This document shows positions 42,372 through 51,523 of a DNA stretch of 64,000 nt, piece by piece. Within the stretch, counting starts at the first letter, position 1. Each line of letters starts with the position of its first letter. The notes beneath the pieces were generated by a model that had not been told where the DNA came from, did not search any database, and was given only the letters and a program-made list of their open reading frames with translations. This DNA comes from CBDCGS01 sp965216915 (GTDB lineage: Bacteria > Pseudomonadota > Alphaproteobacteria > UBA828). Both the position numbers and the translations under genes were made by a program. The DNA lies in NCBI GenBank assembly GCA_965216915.1, contig CBDCGS010000010.1, positions 558,001 to 622,000 on the forward strand, read 5' to 3'.

Positions 42372-43706
42372 ATGTCTGAAGAAACGCTTGCTGCTGCGGC
42401 GAGGCAGAGGATCATGAGGCCACCTTCGCCACCGGCAGGAGCGGGCGACGCGGTGGAGCTCACATTAACGATCACCGCACTCGGCGCGGCCGGAGACGGC
42501 GTGGCGCAATGGGATGGGCGGTTAATCTACGTGCCCGACGCACTGCCGGGCGAAACGGTGCGGGTCCGCGTGCACGATCGCGGGGGCAAGCACATGCGTG
42601 GCGCGGTGATCGCCCGCACAGCAGCCGCGCCGGACCGCGTGCCGCCGCCTTGTGCGCATTTCGGCGCCTGTGGCGGCTGCGCGGCCCAGCACATGGCGCC
42701 CGACCTTTACGCCGCATGGAAGCGCGATCGGCTGGCGACGGCACTGGCGCGGCGCGGCATCGCCGCGCCCGCGCCCGAGCCCACCGTCATGGTCGCACCC
42801 AGCAGCCGAAGGCGTGCGCGCCTCGCCGGGAGCCGGCGTGGCGCGGTGCTCCGGCTCGGCTTCCGCGCGCGGCACAGCGAGCGCCTCATCCCCGTTACCG
42901 CTTGCCCCGTGCTGACGCCCGCCCTCGAGCGGCTGATCGCGCCGCTCGGCGCTGCGCTGCGCCCGTGTGCCGACGGCGCTGCATCGATCGAGGTGACCCT
43001 GACCGAGACTGAAACCGGGGTCGACGTGGTCTTGCGCGGCCTGTCATCGCCCACGCTCGAGGTTCGGGAGCGTCTCGCCGCCTTCGCCGCCGCCTCGGAT
43101 CTCGCGCGTCTCGCGGTGATCGGTTCCGACGGGGTTGAGCCGATCGTGACGCGCCGGCGGCCGCGCATGACATTTGGTGGCGTGACGGTGGAGCTTCCGG
43201 CGGCAGGCTTCATCCAGCCGACGGCGGCGGGCGAGGCGGCGATCATCGCTGCCGTGTTGCGTGCGCTCGGCGATGCCCCGCGGGTGGCCGACCTCTACGC
43301 CGGCTGTGGTGCGATTGGCCTTGCGCTCGCATCGCGCGGGGCGCGGGTGGTCTCCTTCGAGGGCGACGCCGCCCAAGTCGCAGCGCTCGCGGCGGCTTCT
43401 CGGCGCGCCGGCGCGCAGGTCGCGACGACCCAACGCAACCTGACGCGCCGACCGCTCGCACGCGATGCACTGGCCGCGTTCGATGCCGTGGTGCTCGATC
43501 CGCCGCGCGCCGGTGCGCTCACCCAAGCGCGCGCGCTCTCCGCATCCGCAGTGCCATGCCTCGCCTACGTGTCGTGCGAGCCGGCGACGTTTGCCCGCGA
43601 CGCGCGCGCGTTGATCGACGGCGGCTATCGCCTCACACGGCTCACGCCGGTCGATCAATTTCTGTGGTCGCATCACCTCGAGCTGGTCGGCGTTTTCGAA
43701 CGCTGA
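42372..43706 (+). CDS. RNA m5U methyltransferase (RumA/RlmD-like)
   Basis: A 444-residue enzyme. An N-terminal TRAM domain (about 25-85, DGVAQWDGRLIYVPDALPGE) binds RNA. A 4Fe-4S site follows with cysteines in CAHFGACGGC and a fourth in VTACPVL. The SAM-binding domain contains VADLYAGCGAIGLALA, DAVVLDPPRAGA and the catalytic YVSCEPATFARDARAL. The combination is that of RlmD/RlmC-type enzymes that methylate uridine in 23S rRNA; the exact target base cannot be assigned. The sequence is unusually rich in Arg and Ala, in line with the high GC. Confidence 0.9.
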   Translation: MSEETLAAAARQRIMRPPSPPAGAGDAVELTLTITALGAAGDGVAQWDGRLIYVPDALPGETVRVRVHDRGGKHMRGAVIARTAAAPDRVPPPCAHFGACGGCAAQHMAPDLYAAWKRDRLATALARRGIAAPAPEPTVMVAPSSRRRARLAGSRRGAVLRLGFRARHSERLIPVTACPVLTPALERLIAPLGAALRPCADGAASIEVTLTETETGVDVVLRGLSSPTLEVRERLAAFAAASDLARLAVIGSDGVEPIVTRRRPRMTFGGVTVELPAAGFIQPTAAGEAAIIAAVLRALGDAPRVADLYAGCGAIGLALASRGARVVSFEGDAAQVAALAAASRRAGAQVATTQRNLTRRPLARDALAAFDAVVLDPPRAGALTQARALSASAVPCLAYVSCEPATFARDARALIDGGYRLTRLTPVDQFLWSHHLELVGVFER

Positions 43707-43790
43707 GCGCACGCGTGATGGACGTGTGCTCCCCGCCGAATCGCCGCTATGGTAGGCGCGCTTTTCGTGAGAGGGGAGGAGGCCGTCACC

Positions 43791-45197
43791 ATGGCCAAGG
43801 GCTCGAAATCAACGCGCACCGAATCGGATTCGATCGGCGAGATCGGCGTGCCGCGCGACGCCTATTGGGGCGCGCAGACCCAACGTAGCCGCCAGAACTT
43901 CAAGATCGGGGGCGAGCGCATGCCGCCGCCGCTGATCCGCGCGCTCGGCATCGTCAAGAAATCGGCCGCGCGCGTGAACGTGAAGCTCGGCGCGCTCGAC
44001 CGAAAGCTCGGCAAGGCGATCGATCAAGCGGCCGACGAGGTGATCGCCGGCAAGCTCGATGAGCATTTTCCGCTCGTCGTCTGGCAAACGGGCTCCGGCA
44101 CGCAATCCAACATGAACACCAACGAGGTGATCGCCAATCGCGCCTGTCAAATCTTGGGCAAACCGATGGGCAAGAAGACGCCCGTCCACCCCAACGACCA
44201 CGTCAATCGCGGTCAATCGTCGAACGACACCTTTCCGACCGCGATGCACATCGCCGCCGTCGAGCAGTGTCACCACGAGCTGCTTCCCGCGCTGGAGCAT
44301 CTCCAAGGTGCGCTCAACGCCAAGGCCAAAGAGTTCTCGAAGGTCGTCAAGATCGGCCGCACGCACCTGCAGGACGCGACACCGCTCACGCTCGGCCAGG
44401 AGTTCTCCGGCTATGCGACGCAGGTGAAATACGGCATCGCACGGGTGAAGGCGGCGCTGCCACGGCTCAGCGAACTCGCGCAGGGCGGCACGGCGGTCGG
44501 CACGGGGCTCAACGCGAAGGTCGGCTTCGACAAGATGTTCGCCGCCGAGGTCGCGAAGCAAACGGGCCTCCCCTTCAAGACCGCCGGCAACAAGTTCGAG
44601 GCGCTTGCCGCGCACGATGCGGTCGTCGAAATGTCGGGTGCGCTCAACACCATCGCCGCAAGCCTGATGAAGATCGCGAACGACGTTAGGTTGCTCGGTT
44701 CGGGTCCGCGCTGCGGTATCGGCGAGCTCAACTTGCCGGCGAACGAGCCAGGCTCCTCAATCATGCCCGGCAAGGTGAACCCGACCCAATCGGAGGCGCT
44801 CACCATGGTGTGCGCGCAGGTGATGGGCAATCACGTGGCGGTGACGGTGGCCGGCTCGAACGGGCATTTCGAGCTCAACGTCTTCAAGCCGGTGATGATC
44901 TACAACCTCCTGCAGTCGATCAAACTGATCGCTGACGGCTCCCGCAGCTTCACCGACAACTGCGTCGTCGGGATCGAGCCCAACATGGCCCGCATCGAGC
45001 AGCTCCTTCACGAGTCGCTCATGCTGGTGACCGCGCTCAACCCTCATATCGGCTACGACAACGCCGCGAAGGTCGCCAAGAAAGCGCATATGGAGGGCAC
45101 CACGCTCAAGGAGGCGGCGCTCGCGCTCGGCATGCTTTCGGAGGCGGATTTCAAGAAGTGGGTCGTGCCGTCGAAGATGATCGGCCCGAGCAAGTAA
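43791..45197 (+). CDS. fumC: Class II fumarate hydratase
   Basis: A 468-residue enzyme interconverting fumarate and malate in the TCA cycle, independent of iron. GGGGAGGAGG upstream fixes the ATG at 43791. Conserved active-site segments are WQTGSGTQSNMNTNEVIANR, HVNRGQSSNDTFPTAMH, KIGRTHLQDATPLTLGQEFS, and the signature loop GSSIMPGKVNPTQSEA. The length matches FumC rather than the related aspartase or argininosuccinate lyase, and the N-terminal VPRDAYWGAQTQRS fits fumarases. A strong terminator follows. Confidence 0.96.
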   Translation: MAKGSKSTRTESDSIGEIGVPRDAYWGAQTQRSRQNFKIGGERMPPPLIRALGIVKKSAARVNVKLGALDRKLGKAIDQAADEVIAGKLDEHFPLVVWQTGSGTQSNMNTNEVIANRACQILGKPMGKKTPVHPNDHVNRGQSSNDTFPTAMHIAAVEQCHHELLPALEHLQGALNAKAKEFSKVVKIGRTHLQDATPLTLGQEFSGYATQVKYGIARVKAALPRLSELAQGGTAVGTGLNAKVGFDKMFAAEVAKQTGLPFKTAGNKFEALAAHDAVVEMSGALNTIAASLMKIANDVRLLGSGPRCGIGELNLPANEPGSSIMPGKVNPTQSEALTMVCAQVMGNHVAVTVAGSNGHFELNVFKPVMIYNLLQSIKLIADGSRSFTDNCVVGIEPNMARIEQLLHESLMLVTALNPHIGYDNAAKVAKKAHMEGTTLKEAALALGMLSEADFKKWVVPSKMIGPSK

Positions 45198-45229
45198 GCA
45201 CGACGCCCGAGGCTCGTGCGCAACGAAAA

Positions 45230-45258
45230 CACCCGCGCCGGGCAGCCCGGCGCGGGTG
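45230..45258. terminator. Strong 13-bp hairpin after fumC
   Basis: CACCCGCGCCGGG (45230-45242) and its exact complement (45246-45258) surround the 3-base loop CAG. CGAAAA precedes it and GCGCTTT follows, so it can act as a terminator for fumC on the plus strand and for the convergent exported-protein gene ending at 45283. Confidence 0.85.
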
Positions 45259-45282
45259 CGCTTTGCCGTGGCAGGCGATCGC

Positions 45283-45882
45283 TCAGTCCGGGAAGATCCC
45301 GGGCCCGAGGTTCCGCATGCGGTAGGGGAAGATGTCGTTCTGCACCTGGCGGATCAGCGCTGCGAAGGACGGATCGTCCGGACCGGTCGCGCGAGACAGG
45401 GTTCCGCGGCTCTCGCCGAGCACCTTGTCTCGGCTGCAGAAGGCTGCGACCACCTCGACATAGCCGTCGTTGGTTGGGCCACCTGCGCCCCGGTGGTTGT
45501 TGCAGGCGCGGTAGCCGTCGTAGCTGCGCGGCGGGTTGAACACGAGCACGACCCAATAGGCGCGCTTCGCGTTTTCCGACGGGGTGGTGGTGTATTTTGC
45601 GGGTGAGACCCAGCCAGGCCGGCCGTCCATGTAACTCGTCACAGCGGTGTCAAAGTCCGGCTTGGCCATGCGAAACGCGTTCCCGCGCACGATCGTCCAC
45701 ACCTCGCCGCCGCCGGCGACATAGCGGATCTGCATGGGATTGTAGTAATCGGACTGGCCGGGAATGGAGGTCACGAATCCCGCATCTGCGGGCGTCGGTG
45801 CCGACACGATGCCCGCGGCGACAATTCCCGCGCCGACCATGCCTGCGCCGAGCGCCATGGTGCAAAGGCGAAGAAGGTTCAT
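45283..45882 (-). CDS. Exported protein of unknown function
   Basis: A 199-residue protein with a 34-residue signal peptide (MNLLRLCTMALGAGMVGAGI, ending TPADA). The mature part contains DYYNPMQIRYVAGGGEVWTI, AYWVVLVFNPPRSYDGYRAC, VEVVAAFCSRDKVLGESRG and a C-terminal PYRMRNLGPGIFPD. Two Cys (in YRACNN and AAFCSRD) could form a disulphide. I do not recognise a family with certainty. It stands alone, convergent with fumC across a shared terminator. Confidence 0.65.
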   Translation of the reverse strand: MNLLRLCTMALGAGMVGAGIVAAGIVSAPTPADAGFVTSIPGQSDYYNPMQIRYVAGGGEVWTIVRGNAFRMAKPDFDTAVTSYMDGRPGWVSPAKYTTTPSENAKRAYWVVLVFNPPRSYDGYRACNNHRGAGGPTNDGYVEVVAAFCSRDKVLGESRGTLSRATGPDDPSFAALIRQVQNDIFPYRMRNLGPGIFPD

Positions 45883-46021
45883 CAGTTCGCTCCGTCAGCG
45901 TGAATGTTTGGCTGTGGGGTGCCCACGGCGGGCGCCCGTCCTATCGATCATCCTTAACGATGATAGTTAGGCTGTCAGTGGCCACCGTCACGCTTTTCGA
46001 GGCCCGACCCGCAGGTGCATG

Positions 46022-47464
46022 CTAGGCCGCGGTTGCATTGCGCAGGCCGTTGTCCTCGATCCAGCGGGTGGTGTCGTCGAGCGCGCGTCCGAGGCGCTCC
46101 ATCACTTGGGCGATCTCTGCTTCGGTGATGATGAGCGGCGGCGAGAGGGCGAGGCTGTCGCCCGCGAGCGCGTTGCGGATGATGAGGCCGTGCTCGCGCG
46201 CGCGGTCGGTCATGAACTGCTTGACCTTGTGGCCGGGATCGAACGAGCGCCGCGTCTCCTTGTCGGCGACGAGCTCGAGCGCGCCCAGCATGCCGACGCC
46301 CCGCACATCGCCGACGTAAGGGTGGTCCGCGAAGCGCTGCAGCCCCTCTTGCAAGGCCGGCGCGACGCGCTTGACGTGGCCGATGATGTCGCGCTCCTCG
46401 ATGAGCTGTTGCGCGCGCAAGGCAACCGCGACGGCGACGGGATGGCCGGTGGTCGTGAAGGCATGGGCGAAGAAGCCGAGCTTCTTGCTCTCGCTGAGCA
46501 TCGCGTCGTAGAGCTTCTGATTGACCATCACGGCCGAGATCGGCTGGTAGGCGCTGGAGAGGCCTTTGGCGAGCGACATGGCGTCTGGCTTGATGCTGTA
46601 GGTGTCGCAGCCGAACATGTTGCCAGTGCGCCCGAAGCCGGTGATCACCTCGTCGGCGAAGAACAGCACGTCGTGTTTCTTGAGCACGGCCTGCACCTTG
46701 TCAAAATAGGTCGCGGGCGGCACCAGACAGCCGCCGCCGCCGATCACGGGCTCCGCGAAGAACGCGGCGACCGTGTCGGGCCCTTCGTCCTCGATCAGCT
46801 TGTCGAGATTTTCGGCAAGGCGCGTCGCGAACGCCTCCTCGCTCTCGCCGGGCTCGCCGTAGCGGTAGAAATGCGGGCAATCGGTGCGCAGGAAGCGATC
46901 GTTGACAGGCAGGTCGAAGTCGCTGTGGATTTGCGGAATGCCGGTGACGCTCGCCGCCGCGCAGGTGACGCCGTGAAAGCTCATGAAGCGCGAGATGATC
47001 TTCTTCTTGTTCGGCCGGTCCATCGCGTTGTTGTAGTACCAGGCGAGCTTGACCAGCGTGTCGTTCGCCTCCGACCCCGAGTTGGCGAAGAACACCTTCG
47101 CCATCGGCACGGGTGCGGCCGCCTTGAGGCGCTCCGCGAGCTCGCCCATCGGCTCGGTCGTCTTGTCGATCAGCGAGTGGTAGTAGGGCAGCTTGCGGAA
47201 CTGCTCGATCGCGGCATCGACCAGCGCCTGCTCGCTGAAGCCGAGATTGGCGCACCACATGCCCGAGACCGCCTCGATATAGTCCTTGCCCTCGTCGTCG
47301 AAGATGCGCACGCCCTCGCCGCGCGTCACGACGAGAGGCGGCGTTTTCTCCAGCGCGGCGAGGTTGCCGTAGCCGTGAACGATATGGGCGACGTTGCGCG
47401 CGCCGACCGAGTTCGGGGTTGCGGGCGCGGCCGTATCATCGTGAGAGGCGATCGCATCGGTCAT
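46022..47464 (-). CDS. Class III omega-aminotransferase
   Basis: A 480-residue PLP enzyme of the omega-amino acid:pyruvate / diamine aminotransferase group. Typical segments are GMWCANLGFSEQALVDAA, the cofactor phosphate site FFANSGSEANDTLVKLAWYY, SFHGVTCAAASVTGIPQ, EPVIGGGGCLVPPATYFDKV, DEVITGFGRTGNMFG, and the PLP Lys in MSLAKGLSSAYQPISAV. It transfers an amino group from a terminal amine or beta-amino acid to pyruvate or a similar acceptor; the donor cannot be deduced. Transcribed alone on the minus strand, near a dioxygenase and another aminotransferase. Confidence 0.88.
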   Translation of the reverse strand: MTDAIASHDDTAAPATPNSVGARNVAHIVHGYGNLAALEKTPPLVVTRGEGVRIFDDEGKDYIEAVSGMWCANLGFSEQALVDAAIEQFRKLPYYHSLIDKTTEPMGELAERLKAAAPVPMAKVFFANSGSEANDTLVKLAWYYNNAMDRPNKKKIISRFMSFHGVTCAAASVTGIPQIHSDFDLPVNDRFLRTDCPHFYRYGEPGESEEAFATRLAENLDKLIEDEGPDTVAAFFAEPVIGGGGCLVPPATYFDKVQAVLKKHDVLFFADEVITGFGRTGNMFGCDTYSIKPDAMSLAKGLSSAYQPISAVMVNQKLYDAMLSESKKLGFFAHAFTTTGHPVAVAVALRAQQLIEERDIIGHVKRVAPALQEGLQRFADHPYVGDVRGVGMLGALELVADKETRRSFDPGHKVKQFMTDRAREHGLIIRNALAGDSLALSPPLIITEAEIAQVMERLGRALDDTTRWIEDNGLRNATAA

Positions 47465-47566
47465 GGGTCCACCCGTGGCGTTGGGCGCATGGCGCCGGAT
47501 TGTTGATTGGGCCCCATGGTAGGGCGGTGGGTGAGGGCGCGAAAGGCTTTCGGCACGTGTCCGCCG

Positions 47567-48397
47567 CTAGCCCGCCGGCTTCATCACGAAATCGTAGTCG
47601 ACGCGGGAGCCGTCGTCGGCGGGCTCGTAATGCACCACGAGCGAGTCCTTCACGCCGAAGACCGCGTCTGAGTCGAGATAGGGGTCGTCGTCGGTGAAGA
47701 GCTGGGTCACGACCGTCTCGTAGCCCTCGGCCGAGACCATGAAGTGGATGTGCGCCGGACGCCAGTTGTGGCGGCCTGCCGCCTTCAGCATGTCGCCAAC
47801 CGGGCCGTCGTCGGGGATCGTGTAGCTGACAGGCTTCAGCGTGCGGAACGAATAGCTGCCGTCGGCATCGGAGGTGAGGCGGCCGCACAGGTTGAACGCG
47901 CCGAGGCTTTCGTCCTGCGCTGCGTAGAGCTGATTGGGGGCGGTCTGCCAGATGTCGAGCACAGCGCCCGCGATCGGCGCGCCGTCGAGGTCGACCACTT
48001 TGCCCGCGACCAGCACGGGCTCGCCCTCTTGCTCGCTCTCGGCGAAATTCTCGCCGTTCGGATAGTCGGGTGCGCCCTCGCGGTAGAAGGGGCCGAGCAC
48101 GCTGCTTTCGGTCGCGCCCACGGGCTTCCGGTTGTTGATCGCGTCGATCAGCATCGAGGCGCCGAGCGTGTCAGACAGCAGGATGAACTCCTGGCGCTTG
48201 TCGTCGCATTTCTTCCCGGTCTCGGTCAGGAATCGGATGGCCGCGAGCCACTCGTCCTGGGTCGGCTCGATGTCGCGGATGAAGGCGTGAAGATGCTTGG
48301 TCAGGCTGACCATGATCTCCCGCATGCGGCCGTCGGCGCCCTCCTCGAGGCGCGCGATCGCCGCGTCCGTGATCGTCTCTTCGGGGCTCTTGGCCAT
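47567..48397 (-). CDS. Intradiol ring-cleavage dioxygenase (catechol/hydroxyquinol 1,2-dioxygenase-like)
   Basis: A 276-residue non-haem Fe(III) enzyme starting at the ATG at 48397. The N-terminal helical dimerisation domain (ETGKKCDDKRQEFILLSDTLG) precedes the catalytic beta-sandwich with SSVLGPFYREGAPDYPNGEN, VVDLDGAPIAGAVLDIWQTA, the iron ligands Tyr in NQLYAAQD and in PVSYTIPDDGPVG, and the two His in RPAHIHFMVSAEGY. The enzyme would open a catechol-type ring between the two hydroxyls. No muconate or maleylacetate genes are adjacent. The gene is divergent from the class I aminotransferase. Confidence 0.85.
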   Translation of the reverse strand: MAKSPEETITDAAIARLEEGADGRMREIMVSLTKHLHAFIRDIEPTQDEWLAAIRFLTETGKKCDDKRQEFILLSDTLGASMLIDAINNRKPVGATESSVLGPFYREGAPDYPNGENFAESEQEGEPVLVAGKVVDLDGAPIAGAVLDIWQTAPNQLYAAQDESLGAFNLCGRLTSDADGSYSFRTLKPVSYTIPDDGPVGDMLKAAGRHNWRPAHIHFMVSAEGYETVVTQLFTDDDPYLDSDAVFGVKDSLVVHYEPADDGSRVDYDFVMKPAG

Positions 48398-48515
48398 CGC
48401 ACCACGCTCCTGTCTCGGCCTGCGTCTTGTTTGGTTGGATCGGCGGAGCGTGGCACCATTCGCCCACGCTTGGCAAGGCAGGCGCAGTGGTGCGCAGGGC
48501 CGCGCGGAGGAGCGC

Positions 48516-49679
48516 ATGACGGTCTCTCGGTTGCGCGACATCCCGGGGATTGGGGTCGACAAGATGGGGGACGCGGCCGACTTGGCCGCAGACCCGGAGA
48601 TGCTCCGCCTGGAGAACCTCGACACGGACTTGCCGCCGCCCGAGGCCGCGCTCCAGGCGACCCGAGCGGCGATCACCCGCGACGACGCAAACAGCTACTT
48701 GCCGTTTCTTGGCATCGACTCACTCAGGCAGGCGGCGGCCGCGCGCGTCTCCGCCGAAAGCGGGGTCGCCTACGATTGGCGGAGCCAATGCATCATCGCG
48801 GCCGGCGGTCTCTCGGGCATTCTGAATGTGCTGCTTGCGCTGCTCGAGCCCGGCGACGAGGTGGTAATCACCGATCCCGCCTATGCCGGCCTGCTCAACC
48901 GCATCCGCCTCGCCGGCGGCGTGCCGCGCCTCGTGCCGTTGCGCGTGGTTGGTGGCGTCTGGCGGCTCGATCTCGATGCGCTCCGCGCGCGCGCGCGCAA
49001 GCGGGTGCGCGCGCTCCTGACCATGAGCCCGTCGATGCCGAGTGGCCTCGTGCATACGACCGAGGAATGGGCGGCGCTCGCCGAGCTTGCCCGCAGGACC
49101 GATGCGTGGATCATCCACGATGCGGCGATGGAGCGTATTCGCTACACCGACCTGCCGCTCACCAACCCCGCGTCGCTCGACGGGCTTGCTGACCGCACCG
49201 TGACGGTGGGCTCGGTGTCCAAGGAATATCGGATGATCGGCTGGCGCGTCGGCTGGATCGTCGGGCCGCGCGCCCTCATGAACGATGTTGGCCTGGTGAG
49301 CCTGAGCAACGTGGTGTGCCAAATCGGCATCACGATGCCCGGTGCTGCCGCCGCACTCACAGCGGAGGACGACGGCATCGCGCGGTCGGTCGCGACCTGG
49401 CAAGCGCGCCGCGACGTCATCCTGACGGAGCTCGCCGATCTTCCCGTCGTCCGCCCGGAGGGCGGCTGGTCGCTCCTAATCGATACCGAAGCGCTTGGCA
49501 TGGCGCCCGCGGAGGCCGCGATGCGCCTCTTCGAGCACGGCCGTATCGCCGCGACACCGATGGCGGGCTGGGGCAGCGATGACGTCGCCGGGCGCTACCT
49601 CCGCTTCGTCTTCGCCAATGAACCGGTTGAGCGGCTCCGCGGTATCCGCGCGCGCGTGCGCCGAGCGTGGGGGGTGTGA
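48516..49679 (+). CDS. Class I/II PLP aminotransferase
   Basis: A 387-residue fold-type I PLP enzyme with GGAGGA upstream of the ATG at 48516. Segments: NSYLPFLGIDSLRQAAAARV, IIAAGGLSGILNVLLALLEP, the Asp/Tyr region VVITDPAYAGLLNRIRLAGG, MSPSMPSGLVHTTEEW (the usual NPxNPTG is altered to SPSMPSG), and the Schiff-base Lys in GSVSKEYRMIGWRVGW with the substrate-carboxylate Arg near the C-terminus. It belongs to the aspartate/aromatic aminotransferase-like group; the altered loop makes the substrate hard to guess. Convergent with the hydantoinase gene. Confidence 0.85.
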   Translation: MTVSRLRDIPGIGVDKMGDAADLAADPEMLRLENLDTDLPPPEAALQATRAAITRDDANSYLPFLGIDSLRQAAAARVSAESGVAYDWRSQCIIAAGGLSGILNVLLALLEPGDEVVITDPAYAGLLNRIRLAGGVPRLVPLRVVGGVWRLDLDALRARARKRVRALLTMSPSMPSGLVHTTEEWAALAELARRTDAWIIHDAAMERIRYTDLPLTNPASLDGLADRTVTVGSVSKEYRMIGWRVGWIVGPRALMNDVGLVSLSNVVCQIGITMPGAAAALTAEDDGIARSVATWQARRDVILTELADLPVVRPEGGWSLLIDTEALGMAPAEAAMRLFEHGRIAATPMAGWGSDDVAGRYLRFVFANEPVERLRGIRARVRRAWGV

Positions 49680-49697
49680 GCGCTCGGACGGCTGGGT

Positions 49698-51389
49698 TCA
49701 GCCCGCGTACCCGTAATCCCGCCGCGCGCCTTCGGGCGTGATGTAGCCCTCGGCGAGGTCCTCCTCGATCATCGCGCGCTCGCGCTCGGCGGCTTCGCCA
49801 TAGCCGCCGCCGCCCGGCACGATCAGCCGCACGCGATCACCCGGCTTGAGCAGGATGTTTGAGTATTTGGACGACGAGGTTTTGCCGAACGCCTCCGTGA
49901 CGGGGCGCCAGTCGTCGCGGCCCTTCTGCTGGACGAGGGTCGCGCCGACGGTGCCTTCGCCGCCCCCCAAAAGGCCCCAGGTCTTGATGCGATGCCGGTC
50001 GGTGCACTGGCTCGCGGTGATCTCCGTGTCGCGGGCGCGCAGCGTCTTGCCATAGCCGAGGCCGCCCCGGTGGCGCCCCGCACCGCCGGAATCCGGCGTC
50101 ATGGCGAAATCCTCGACCTGGAAGGGGAAGCGCGTCTCGAACACCTCGACCGGGTTGAAGCGACAGTTGCCGTTGATCGCGATCACGCAGTCGTTGCCGT
50201 CGGCATAGTCGCGGCCGCCCCAGCCGCCGGAAATCAGGTCGTAGCAGGCGAAGTACTCGTCATACTCCGGGTGATAGCCGCCAAACACGAAGTTACCGCC
50301 GGTGCCGCTTTCCGCGGCCATGGCGCGCTCCGGCACGCATTGGGCGAGGGCGCCGACGACGATGAGCGCGAGCCGCGGATGGGTCTCGGTGTTGCCCGCC
50401 ACCTCCGGCGCGGGATAGTCGACATTGGCGACCGTGCCGGGGCGCGCGACGATCTTGATCGGGCGGAAGCAGCCGGAGTTCTTCGGGATCGTCGGGTCGG
50501 TCATGTGGAAGAGCGCGTTGTAGGTGGCGCTCCAGGTGACGCCGAGGGTCGCGTTGATCGGCCCCTTGGCTTGGTCGTCGCTCGCCGAGAAATCCGCGAT
50601 GATCTCGTCGTTCTGGACGAACACGTCGACGCGCAGCTGGTAGGGCTTGTCCTCGATGCCGTCGTTCTCGACCGTGTCCTCGAAGTGGTAGCGGCCATCC
50701 GGGAATTGCGCGATCTCGGCACGCATGCGGCGCTCGGAATATTCCATCAGGTCGGCGCAGGTCTCGCGCCACAGGCCGACGCCATACTTGCGCACCAGCT
50801 CTTTGACGCGGGCCTCGCCGAGGTCGAGCGCGCCGATCATCGCGCGGAGGTCGCCGTAGTTGTAGCGGGGGGTGCGCACGTTTGCGAGGACCAGCTTCCA
50901 GACCGCGTCGACGTCCTTGCCGGCCTTCATGATCTTGATCGGCGGCACGCGGATGCCCTCGTGGAAGATCTCGGTCGCCTCGCCGGCGAAGCCACCCGGC
51001 ACCATGCCGCCGACTTCCGCGATGTGGCCGATGGCGACCACGAAGGCCATCAGTGCGTCATCCACGAAGACCGGCTTGAAGAGCGTGTGCTCGGGCACGT
51101 GGAGGCCACCACGATAGGGGTCGTTGTGGATGATGACGTCGCCGTCCTCGAGCGTGTCGAGCGGGATTTCTTGGGCGCAGGTCTTGATGAGAAGCGGCAT
51201 GCCGCCGATCTGCGCCGGGCAGAACTCGGCGACCGAGACCATCTCGCCGTCGACATCGGCGATTGCGCAGGTGAAATCGAGGCCCTCGTTGAAGATCGTC
51301 GAATAGGACGTCTTCATGAGGGTGATGCCCATCTCGCGGCAGATCGACACCATCGTGGAATCGATGATGTTCATCGTGACCATATCCAT
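49698..51389 (-). CDS. HyuB-type subunit of hydantoinase/5-oxoprolinase family
   Basis: A 563-residue protein; GGAGGAGGAG upstream fixes the ATG at 51389. Family landmarks are MKTSYSTIFNEGLDFTCAIA, GDVIIHNDPYRGGLHVPEHT, GHIAEVGGMVPGGFAGEATE and AGGRHRGGLGYGKT-like wording near the end (SGGAGRHRGGLGYGKTLRAR), closing with VPGGGGYGEAAERE. This is the B subunit of ATP-dependent N-methylhydantoinases and acetone- or acetophenone-carboxylase relatives. These enzymes normally need an A subunit, but no hyuA gene lies on either side; the next upstream gene encodes an OsmC protein. The partner is either elsewhere or lost. Confidence 0.9.
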   Translation of the reverse strand: MDMVTMNIIDSTMVSICREMGITLMKTSYSTIFNEGLDFTCAIADVDGEMVSVAEFCPAQIGGMPLLIKTCAQEIPLDTLEDGDVIIHNDPYRGGLHVPEHTLFKPVFVDDALMAFVVAIGHIAEVGGMVPGGFAGEATEIFHEGIRVPPIKIMKAGKDVDAVWKLVLANVRTPRYNYGDLRAMIGALDLGEARVKELVRKYGVGLWRETCADLMEYSERRMRAEIAQFPDGRYHFEDTVENDGIEDKPYQLRVDVFVQNDEIIADFSASDDQAKGPINATLGVTWSATYNALFHMTDPTIPKNSGCFRPIKIVARPGTVANVDYPAPEVAGNTETHPRLALIVVGALAQCVPERAMAAESGTGGNFVFGGYHPEYDEYFACYDLISGGWGGRDYADGNDCVIAINGNCRFNPVEVFETRFPFQVEDFAMTPDSGGAGRHRGGLGYGKTLRARDTEITASQCTDRHRIKTWGLLGGGEGTVGATLVQQKGRDDWRPVTEAFGKTSSSKYSNILLKPGDRVRLIVPGGGGYGEAAERERAMIEEDLAEGYITPEGARRDYGYAG

Positions 51390-51478
51390 CGGCGCCTCCT
51401 CCTCCGTCGCGCTACCGGAGGATGATAGCACGCAGCGTCGCGGTCATCCGGGGCGGGCGTCACGCGATGCCATGCCGG

Positions 51479-51499
51479 GCGCGGGGTGCTGCCCCGCGC
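51479..51499. terminator. 8-bp GC hairpin between the OsmC and HyuB genes
   Basis: GCGCGGGG (51479-51486) and CCCCGCGC (51492-51499) enclose the loop TGCTG. It separates two leftward genes (gap 51390-51523) and may terminate or attenuate the OsmC transcript. There is no T-run. Confidence 0.5.
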
Positions 51500-51523
51500 G
51501 GACGACGGCTCCGATGGTGGCGT

